The position numbers and the translations under genes were made by a program. Below, piece by piece: positions 1-4,741 of a stretch of DNA of 5,361 nt (the stretch's first letter is position 1; every line of letters begins with the position of its first letter). The stretch lies in contig JAUVPO010000147.1 of assembly GCA_030598625.1 (NCBI GenBank), forward strand, positions 1 to 5,361, given 5' to 3'. Origin of the DNA: Deferribacteres bacterium (GTDB taxonomy: Bacteria; Nitrospirota; Thermodesulfovibrionia; UBA6902). A model generated the notes under the pieces. That model was given only the letters and a program-made list of their open reading frames with translations, did not search any database and was not told the origin of the DNA.

Positions 1-1455
1 TCAAAGGCAGTATCTATATCCCCGGAGAACAGGAAAACCGTGCTCCATTATTCCAAGCTCGCATCTAAGGCAAATAAAACCGAGGAGGCCAAAACGGTCC
101 TTTCAAAATTAATCGAGAAAGACCCCTCGGATATCGACGCAAAAAAAACCCTGGGCATGATTTATCTCCAGGACAAGCAATATCATAATGCATGGGATTC
201 GTTACTGCCTTTTATCGATGAAGCCATGACGCTCCAGAATTGGGATGATGCGCTTGAAATGCTGGATTACTTTAAGGAAGCGCAGTCAGAAGCGGTAAAG
301 CAGCGTCTCGAAGCCATACATAAAGCCAAGGGCGGAGGGGAACTTCCCCCTGAAGCGCTCCAATCCACTGAATTCTTTGATTCAGATAAAACCAAGTCGG
401 ATTTTTATTCCCAGCAGGGGCTCACGGATGAAGCCACACAAAAATATAAAGACATGGTGTACGAATCCACCGATGATTTAGTGGACTCACTTCTCGATAT
501 GGGTCTCAAAGAACGGTCTGCAATGGGTTACGCCATGGTTGCATCAGATTTTTTAAAAAACGGGGAGCTGGATCAGGCCAAAGAATTTTTTCTTAAATCA
601 ATTGATGTAGATCCTAATAATATAACCACGCTTGTCGGCCTGAGCAGCGTATCGGAAAAAACCAACAACCTGGAAAAGGCATTGGAATACTTATCAAAGG
701 CCGCTGCATTAAAACCCGACGACGGGGCAATCAAAAAAAAGATGGAGGAACTTGAAAACGCCAAGAGATCTTCCGTCTCATCCCCTGAAGCGCTTAACGC
801 AAAAAAGGCAGAGGCGGATTTTTTTGCCCAGCAGGGACTCACAGATGAAGCCATAACCATATATAAAGAAATTCTTTCGGTTTCCCCTGATAATGCCGAG
901 GTCAAGCAGGCCCTTAATGCCCTGGCTCCTACAGAGAGCGCCGGAGCGGGTCCCGCAGTCAGTGCGGATGACGCCATAGACGACATATTAAGTGAAATGG
1001 AGGACAAAGGTCCGGTCGATTATAACGCCCACTTTCAGTCAGGAGTTAAACATAAACAGGAAGGCTCACTGGAAAAAGCGATAAGGGAATTTCAAATAGC
1101 ATCTAAAGATCCGGACAAAACCGTGCGAAACTCCCGCATACTGGCCGTTTGTTATGTTGAGAACAGTTCTTATTCCAACGCGATCAGTGAACTTGAAAAA
1201 GTCACTCAGTCCATGTCCCCCGATGAAAACGCATATCTTTCCGTTCTCTATGAACTGGCCAATGCATACTCAAAGAACAGCGACATTGACAAGGCACGCC
1301 AGACCTATGAAAAAATTCAGGCAAAAGACCCTGTCTTCAAGGACGTAGCAGCAAAATTAGAGAGTTTAAAAGACGCCCCCGCAGCAAGGCCCTTGCCAAC
1401 AGCCGCCCCTGAAAGGCCCAAGGCAAAGAAAAAAGACAGGATATCATATTTATAG
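1..1455 (+). CDS. Tetratricopeptide-repeat (TPR) protein, 5'-truncated by the window edge
   Basis: The reading frame is open from base 1 to a TAG stop at 1453-1455 (484 residues visible). A GTG at 40 could be read as a start, but the frame upstream encodes TPR-like residues (SKAVSISPENRKT), so the true start probably lies outside the window. Helical TPR units recur throughout, for example AKTVLSKLIEKDPSDIDAKK near the N-end, a unit ending in DPNN and one ending in KPDD in the middle, and GSLEKAIREFQIA near the C-end. Two copies of a module containing QQGLTDEA and a following Y-K pair (400-435 and 817-852) indicate internal duplication. The C-terminus is a Pro/Ala/Lys-rich tail ending KKKDRISYL. 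No membrane segment is visible in the part seen. TPR arrays are protein-protein scaffolds; the partner is unknown. The ATPase gene downstream has its own promoter-like region, so shared transcription is uncertain. The TPR assignment is firm; the specific function is not known. Confidence 0.9.
   Translation, partial: SKAVSISPENRKTVLHYSKLASKANKTEEAKTVLSKLIEKDPSDIDAKKTLGMIYLQDKQYHNAWDSLLPFIDEAMTLQNWDDALEMLDYFKEAQSEAVKQRLEAIHKAKGGGELPPEALQSTEFFDSDKTKSDFYSQQGLTDEATQKYKDMVYESTDDLVDSLLDMGLKERSAMGYAMVASDFLKNGELDQAKEFFLKSIDVDPNNITTLVGLSSVSEKTNNLEKALEYLSKAAALKPDDGAIKKKMEELENAKRSSVSSPEALNAKKAEADFFAQQGLTDEAITIYKEILSVSPDNAEVKQALNALAPTESAGAGPAVSADDAIDDILSEMEDKGPVDYNAHFQSGVKHKQEGSLEKAIREFQIASKDPDKTVRNSRILAVCYVENSSYSNAISELEKVTQSMSPDENAYLSVLYELANAYSKNSDIDKARQTYEKIQAKDPVFKDVAAKLESLKDAPAARPLPTAAPERPKAKKKDRISYL
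400..852 (+). repeat. Duplicated coding module in the TPR gene
   Basis: Two 36-bp segments, 400-435 and 817-852, encode DFYSQQGLTDEA and DFFAQQGLTDEA and are almost identical at DNA level. Each is preceded by a Pro-Glu-Ala-Leu segment (near 349-360 and 784-795) that shares the DNA string CCCCTGAAGCGCT. Each is followed by a similar helix (ATQKYKDMV and AITIYKEIL). The linked order PEAL, short variable linker, QQGLTDEA, Y-K helix points to duplication of a larger unit, with the linker differing slightly in length. The range given spans both copies and the intervening TPRs. Confidence 0.75.
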
Positions 1456-1505
1456 GAACACATTTATCCTGTGCAACTCACTTAATTAATTCTTTCTTTT
1501 GATTA

Positions 1506-1517
1506 AAATTCGAATTT
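1506..1517. promoter_or_regulatory. 12-bp perfect palindrome AAATTCGAATTT upstream of the ATPase gene
   Basis: AAATTCGAATTT is identical to its reverse complement. It lies about 36 bp upstream of the proposed -35 element of the ATPase gene and directly abuts a second, looser inverted repeat (GTGCA at 1518-1522 with TGCAC at 1537-1541). The layout would suit a dimeric DNA-binding protein, but an AT-rich gap can yield such palindromes by chance and no family consensus is recognised. Confidence 0.25.
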
Positions 1518-1553
1518 GTGCAATAATATGTGGTAATGCACGCTTGCGTAATC

Positions 1554-1591
1554 TTGCATTTTACATTTTATATTTTATAATTTATAATTCA
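1554..1591 (+). promoter_or_regulatory. Putative promoter of the ExeA/MshM-like ATPase gene, built on a heptamer repeat
   Basis: A weak -35 (TTGCAT, 1554-1559) is followed after 16 bp by a perfect -10 (TATAAT, 1576-1581). A second TATAAT lies exactly 7 bp downstream (1583-1588). From the second box a transcript would start about 4-5 bases before the ATG at 1599; from the first, about 11 bases before it. No Shine-Dalgarno sequence is present in either leader. The -35 matches consensus at only three positions and the region is very AT-rich, so the -10 is the main evidence. Confidence 0.45.
1557..1591 (+). repeat. Five degenerate 7-bp tandem repeats before the ATPase start codon
   Basis: The stretch divides cleanly into CATTTTA, CATTTTA, TATTTTA, TAATTTA and TAATTCA. 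Copies 1 and 2 are identical and each later copy differs by one or two bases from its neighbour. The repeat forms the promoter spacer and creates both TATAAT boxes, so gain or loss of a unit would move the -10 relative to the -35. Confidence 0.6.
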
Positions 1592-1598
1592 GTCATTC

Positions 1599-2429
1599 AT
1601 GGACCACTTAGATTTTTATAATTTAAAAGAAAACCCCTTTTCCAACGTCGTTGACAACAGATTTTATTTCAACAGCACCCAGTTTTCTGACGCACTCGTC
1701 AGACTCAAATATGCCGTAGACACAATGAAGGGGCTTGCCGTGCTGGTCGGTGATGTCGGCACCGGAAAAACCACTCTCGCGAGAAGAATGCTGGAAGAGC
1801 TTGATGAAGACAAATACGAAGCCGCCCTTTTAATCGTACTTCACACATCTGTTACAACGGACTGGCTAATGAAAAAAATCGCCTCCCAGATCGGTGTAGA
1901 AAATGTCGCGGACAACAAGCTGGAGATCCTGGGTCAGGTGATGGCAAGGTTGCGTTCAATTAATAAGTTAGGATTAAAAACCGTTGTGCTTCTGGACGAA
2001 GTGCAGATGCTCAAATCAAAGGAAATCATGGAAGAATTTCGCGGGCTGCTCAACATGGAAATCGAACAGGGGAACCTGCTGACCCTTGTATTATTCGGGT
2101 TGCCCGAGCTTGAAGATACCCTGTCAACGGACGCGCCTTTAAAACAGCGAATAGCCGTAAAGTACAGATTGCTGGGTTTTGATCAATCCATGACGTTTGA
2201 ATATATCATACACAGGCTCAGTGTCGCCGGCTGCAATGAAAAAATCTTCACAGAAGACGCAACCAGATTTATTCATCTTTATTCAAACGGTATTCCGCGA
2301 ATAATAAATACGCTCTGTGAGAACGCTATTTTCGAGGGTTTTCTTATTAAGGAAAAACCTATTGAAAAGGCTATCATTGACTCCGTCGCCCTGAACCTCG
2401 ATTTAAAACCTGGAGACAGCGCCGCCTGA
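1599..2429 (+). CDS. ExeA/MshM-type AAA+ ATPase, stand-alone
   Basis: The 276-residue product is a P-loop ATPase of the ExeA/GspA/MshM family. It opens with the family signature FYNLKENPFSNVVDNRFYF (residues 6-24), which supports the ATG at 1599. Walker A is GDVGTGKTT (51-59), Walker B is VVLLDE (129-134), the sensor-1-like strand is LVLFG (163-167), an arginine-finger-like LKQR lies at 181-184, and the sensor-2 helix has GIPRIIN (231-237). ExeA of type II secretion carries an additional transmembrane segment and peptidoglycan-binding domain; both are absent here, so the protein is the cytosolic ATPase module only, as in MshM of MSHA pilus loci. Such ATPases are thought to help assemble envelope machines; related domains also serve transposition (TniB/TnsC), but no transposase is nearby. 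The TPR gene upstream could be a partner by analogy with the MshM/MshN pairing, which is inference. There is no Shine-Dalgarno sequence before the ATG. Family call firm, role uncertain. Confidence 0.9.
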   Translation: MDHLDFYNLKENPFSNVVDNRFYFNSTQFSDALVRLKYAVDTMKGLAVLVGDVGTGKTTLARRMLEELDEDKYEAALLIVLHTSVTTDWLMKKIASQIGVENVADNKLEILGQVMARLRSINKLGLKTVVLLDEVQMLKSKEIMEEFRGLLNMEIEQGNLLTLVLFGLPELEDTLSTDAPLKQRIAVKYRLLGFDQSMTFEYIIHRLSVAGCNEKIFTEDATRFIHLYSNGIPRIINTLCENAIFEGFLIKEKPIEKAIIDSVALNLDLKPGDSAA

Positions 2430-2457
2430 TTCAGGCATTAGCTGTTATATTAAAAAC

Positions 2458-3138
2458 TCACCCTTCTACCGGGATCCGAAAATCAAGCTCTCCCAGAGAT
2501 GGATTCCTTAACAGCTTTTTAAGTTTAACTTTAAACTTATATTCACCCGCCAGTATTTGAATCTCTGACTGATACCAGAAACCGTTTTCCTGTTCCCTTG
2601 GCTCATCATATGCTATCTCGACCCTGGCGGCGGATGAACTGACTATCTGTTTTACCGGCAAGAGCGTTGCCCTTTCAATATAAATCTCTTTGTTTTCCGC
2701 CCGTATTATATAATTGTCTTTTTCACTGCGCATGACTCCGTCTCTCATATGGTCCCACCAGAAAACGGCGTTATAGAATTCACTGCCGAGATTTTTCAGG
2801 TTTTTGCCTCCCTTTCCCGATAAAACATATAACTCTCCATCCTTTATTACAAAGTCTCTCACGAGCATTCCCATTTTATAGATTCTCATATGCACCCATC
2901 CGGGCCTTTTAACCAGTATCGCTGCATTTACAAAACCAAAGGGCACTTCATTTTTTTCTATCCTGATATCTGCAATTGCCTTTAGGACATCGATATCTTT
3001 CCCGGCTTTTACAATGATCTCTTCAAGTGACAGTTCCGTTTCCTCAAAAAGCGGAGGAGGGGCAACCTTCGGTTTTGGGGCACATGCAAAGAGAATAAAT
3101 ACTGCGCTAAAACAAAAGCATTTCAACAGCTTCTTCAA
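2458..3138 (-). CDS. LolA/LolB-like (DUF4292-type) outer-membrane lipoprotein
   Basis: The 226-residue protein has a lipoprotein signal: a positively charged start (MKKLLK), a hydrophobic core, and a lipobox LFAC with the lipidated Cys at residue 19. The +2 residue is Ala, not Asp, which in Lol systems favours outer-membrane placement. A Pro-rich linker (residues 21-29) leads to a beta-rich domain with a segment like RPGWVHMRIYKMGMLVRDF (about 78-96) and a C-terminal stretch ending GELDFRIP. This pattern resembles the LolA/LolB/DUF4292 fold, which binds lipids or lipoproteins; the assignment is by overall look and not by a diagnostic motif. The start is TTG at 3138, supported by an AGGAG ribosome-binding site nine bases upstream and an in-frame TAA just beyond it. 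It overlaps the end of radA by 32 bp and is very likely cotranscribed with it. The partner or cargo is unknown. Confidence 0.75.
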   Translation of the reverse strand: MKKLLKCFCFSAVFILFACAPKPKVAPPPLFEETELSLEEIIVKAGKDIDVLKAIADIRIEKNEVPFGFVNAAILVKRPGWVHMRIYKMGMLVRDFVIKDGELYVLSGKGGKNLKNLGSEFYNAVFWWDHMRDGVMRSEKDNYIIRAENKEIYIERATLLPVKQIVSSSAARVEIAYDEPREQENGFWYQSEIQILAGEYKFKVKLKKLLRNPSLGELDFRIPVEG

Positions 3139-4447
3139 CGTTTTTTACTCCTGTAATCTCAATGTCCTTTTCCTCAAATTTATTTAAATTATTGGCGGGC
3201 ACAATGCCTTTCTTAAATCCCAGTTTTACGGCTTCCCCGATCCTGGTTCCCGCCTGTCCTACTGCTCTCAGCTCTCCCGACAATCCCACTTCCCCAAACG
3301 TGAAAATTCCCGTATCTATGGCCTGATTTTTAAACGATGACGCAATGGCCCCAGCAATTCCCATGTCTATAGCAGGCTCCCCTATGCTCAATCCACCTAC
3401 CACATTAACATAAATATCCATTCCGCTGAGACGCATCCCGATACGTTTATCAAGAACCGCTACTAAAAGATTCACCCTGTTATAATCCACCCCGAGCGCA
3501 GTCCTCCTTGGCACCCCAAGGCTCGATGGTGATACCAGCGCCTGAATCTCTACCAGCAGGGGCCTCGTGCCTTCAAGGCTGACAGTGACGACAGAACCCG
3601 GAACATTTGTCGGTCTTTCAGAAAGAAAAAGCTGTGAGGGATTATCCACCTCTTTAAGTCCCGACTCCATCATCTCAAACACTCCAATCTCATTTGTAGG
3701 GCCGAACCTGTTTTTAACGGCCCTGAGTATCCTGAATGGGTTGCCTTTATCGCCTTCAAAATACAGCACTGTGTCGACAACATGTTCAAGGACCTTTGGC
3801 CCTGCTATGGCCCCTTCTTTTGTAACGTGCCCTATTATAAAGAGGGGGATGCCCCGTTTTTTTGCCAGAAACATCAGCTTCGTCGCACACTCCCTGATTT
3901 GACCGACCGATCCGGGCGCAGAAGATATCTCAAGAGAGAAAATCGTCTGAATTGAATCAATTACTATGACCTGCGGATTGATCTCCCGGGCCACTGAAAT
4001 TATTCCTTCAAGGGATGTTTCAGGCAGTAGAATAATTTCCCCGGATGTTATTTGAAGCCGTTCAGCCCTCATCTTTACCTGCTCGGGAGACTCCTCACCT
4101 GAAACATAAAGCACCTTGCCTAACTTTGCAAGACCTCTTACCGACTGTAGAATAATAGTGGATTTCCCGATACCGGGGTCTCCGCCGATCAGTACAACTG
4201 AACCCTTAACAACACCGCCCCCTAAAGTCCTGTCCAGTTCCCCGATACCAGTGGAATGCCTGCCGCCGGTTGAAGCTGATATTTCCGAAAGCGCGACAGG
4301 CCGAGCTGTCTTTTGTCCTTTGAGTTTTGAAACGTGTTGTTCTTCCGTAAAACTGTTCCACGCATTACAGTCAGGACACTTGCCCAGCCACTTCAGACTT
4401 GAATAACCACAGCTCTGGCATTGAAAAAGGCTTTTGGGACGAGGCAT
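3107..4447 (-). CDS. radA: DNA repair and recombination protein RadA (Sms)
   Basis: RadA is a RecA-related, DnaB-type helicase that drives branch migration and processes recombination intermediates in the cytosol. The 446-residue length is normal for the family. In order: an N-terminal C4 zinc finger (C10-x2-C13 and C24-x2-C27, with the family GYSSLKWLGKCP context), Walker A GGDPGIGKST (88-97), Walker B VIVIDS (160-165), the RadA signature KNRFG (245-249), and a Lon-protease-like domain (about 280-446). The Lon-like domain carries DMGIAGAIA at 361-369 in place of the catalytic serine motif, as expected for non-proteolytic RadA. The ATG at 4447 places the zinc finger at the usual distance from the N-terminus. 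A consensus-like promoter immediately upstream leaves no room for a ribosome-binding site. The lipoprotein gene overlaps its 3' end. No key residue is missing. Confidence 0.97.
   Translation of the reverse strand: MPRPKSLFQCQSCGYSSLKWLGKCPDCNAWNSFTEEQHVSKLKGQKTARPVALSEISASTGGRHSTGIGELDRTLGGGVVKGSVVLIGGDPGIGKSTIILQSVRGLAKLGKVLYVSGEESPEQVKMRAERLQITSGEIILLPETSLEGIISVAREINPQVIVIDSIQTIFSLEISSAPGSVGQIRECATKLMFLAKKRGIPLFIIGHVTKEGAIAGPKVLEHVVDTVLYFEGDKGNPFRILRAVKNRFGPTNEIGVFEMMESGLKEVDNPSQLFLSERPTNVPGSVVTVSLEGTRPLLVEIQALVSPSSLGVPRRTALGVDYNRVNLLVAVLDKRIGMRLSGMDIYVNVVGGLSIGEPAIDMGIAGAIASSFKNQAIDTGIFTFGEVGLSGELRAVGQAGTRIGEAVKLGFKKGIVPANNLNKFEEKDIEITGVKNVEEAVEMLLF
3148..3152 (-). promoter_or_regulatory. 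Ribosome-binding site that fixes the TTG start of the lipoprotein
   Basis: On the - strand AGGAG is followed by nine bases and then TTG at 3138. An in-frame TAA lies between the two (3145-3147), so translation cannot begin further upstream. The site sits inside the radA coding region, close to its end, and suggests independent or coupled initiation on the radA message. Confidence 0.75.
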
Positions 4448-4452
4448 ACGCT

Positions 4453-4480
4453 ATTATACCACTTAGTTCAAACAGTTCAA
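4453..4480 (-). promoter_or_regulatory. radA promoter, predicted to give a leaderless mRNA
   Basis: On the - strand: -35 TTGAAC (4475-4480), a 16-bp spacer, then TATAAT (4453-4458), a perfect -10 preceded by TGG, which makes an extended -10. The expected start point is 4446-4447, that is, on or next to the A of the radA ATG. No Shine-Dalgarno sequence is present between the -10 and the ATG. Confidence 0.7.
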
Positions 4481-4506
4481 GCTGATTAAACTATTATTAA
4501 GCCATG

Positions 4507-4536
4507 TTGACTTTAAGGGTAGAATTCTGTTACTTT
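4507..4536 (+). promoter_or_regulatory. Possible tRNA promoter
   Basis: TTGACT at 4507-4512 matches the -35 consensus at five of six positions. The best -10 at a workable distance is TACTTT (4531-4536) after 18 bp, which is poor. Transcription would begin about 25 bases before the mature tRNA. A TTATCG-TTATCG direct repeat (4544-4555) lies between; its meaning is unknown. The element is divergent from the radA promoter. Confidence 0.35.
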
Positions 4537-4567
4537 TTTAGACTTATCGTTATCGTTTTTCATTTCC

Positions 4568-4644
4568 GGCGGTGTAGCTCAGTCGGTCAGAGCACGCGGC
4601 TCATATCCGCGGCGTCGCTGGTTCGAGTCCAGCCACCGCCACCA
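4568..4644 (+). tRNA. tRNA with CAT anticodon, probably elongator tRNA-Met
   Basis: A full cloverleaf folds without mismatch. The acceptor stem is GGCGGTG with CACCGCC, the D stem is GCTC/GAGC, the anticodon stem is CGCGG/CCGCG around loop CTCATAT (anticodon CAT at 4602-4604), the variable loop is five bases, and the T arm is GCTGG-TTCGAGT-CCAGC. The discriminator is A, and the CCA end is encoded (4642-4644). The paired first base (G1-C72) and the lack of three G-C pairs next to the anticodon loop rule out initiator tRNA-fMet. CAT is also the gene anticodon of tRNA-Ile2, which is modified to lysidine. The acceptor and D-arm sequence GGCGGTGTAGCTCAG resembles elongator tRNA-Met, so Met is preferred; Ile2 is not fully excluded. 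No clear terminator follows. Confidence 0.93.
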
Positions 4645-4684
4645 ACATCATTTCAATTCCCGGTGCCATTATTTCCAAAAAATC

Positions 4685-4728
4685 TGATATATATCATAAT
4701 CAGAGTGTTAGATACATGATATATATAA
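4685..4728 (+). promoter_or_regulatory. Paired FNR/CRP-family-like sites before the cytochrome gene
   Basis: TGATATATATCA at 4685-4696 is a perfect 12-bp palindrome. It matches the core of the FNR consensus (TTGAT-N4-ATCAA) at all eight core bases but lacks the outer T and A. TGATATATATAA at 4717-4728 is a copy with one change. The two start 32 bp apart, about three helical turns, so they would face the same side. The second overlaps a -10-like TATATA/TATAAC. If transcription starts near 4733, the first site is centred about 42 bases upstream, the classic class II activator position. AT-rich sequence makes chance matches possible. Confidence 0.4.
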
Positions 4729-4732
4729 CTAT

Positions 4733-4737
4733 AGAGG
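4733..4737 (+). promoter_or_regulatory. Ribosome-binding site of the cytochrome gene
   Basis: AGAGG ends four bases before the ATG at 4742. The spacing is slightly short but usable, and it supports this ATG, which also gives a complete signal peptide. Confidence 0.6.
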
Positions 4738-4741
4738 GATC

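Noticed and set aside
573..1007. Open frame of 144 codons on the - strand within the TPR gene
   Set aside because: It is antisense to a well-supported TPR coding sequence, is Ser/Ala-rich low-complexity sequence and has no recognisable motif.
1154..1348. Short + strand open frame inside the TPR gene
   Set aside because: Out-of-frame shadow of the TPR gene with no recognisable protein feature.
1599..2429. ATPase as a transposition protein (TniB/TnsC)
   Set aside because: The N-terminal FYNLKENPF signature is of the ExeA/MshM type, and there is no transposase or terminal inverted repeat nearby.
2424..2436. Hairpin GCCTG-ATT-CAGGC as an intrinsic terminator
   Set aside because: The stem is only five pairs, overlaps the ATPase stop codon, and no T-run follows on either strand.
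3567..3902. Open frame on the + strand opposite radA
   Set aside because: Antisense to a conserved radA region; Ser/Pro/Thr-rich sequence is typical of a shadow frame.
4116..4406. Second open frame on the + strand opposite radA
   Set aside because: Antisense to the zinc-finger and Walker A region of radA; no independent support.
4568..4644. tRNA as an integration (att) site
   Set aside because: No integrase gene and no repeated copy of the tRNA 3' end are present in the window; a cytochrome gene follows directly.
4504..4719. 71-codon + strand open frame across the tRNA
   Set aside because: It runs through the whole tRNA gene and its product is partly a translation of the tRNA; no ribosome-binding site.
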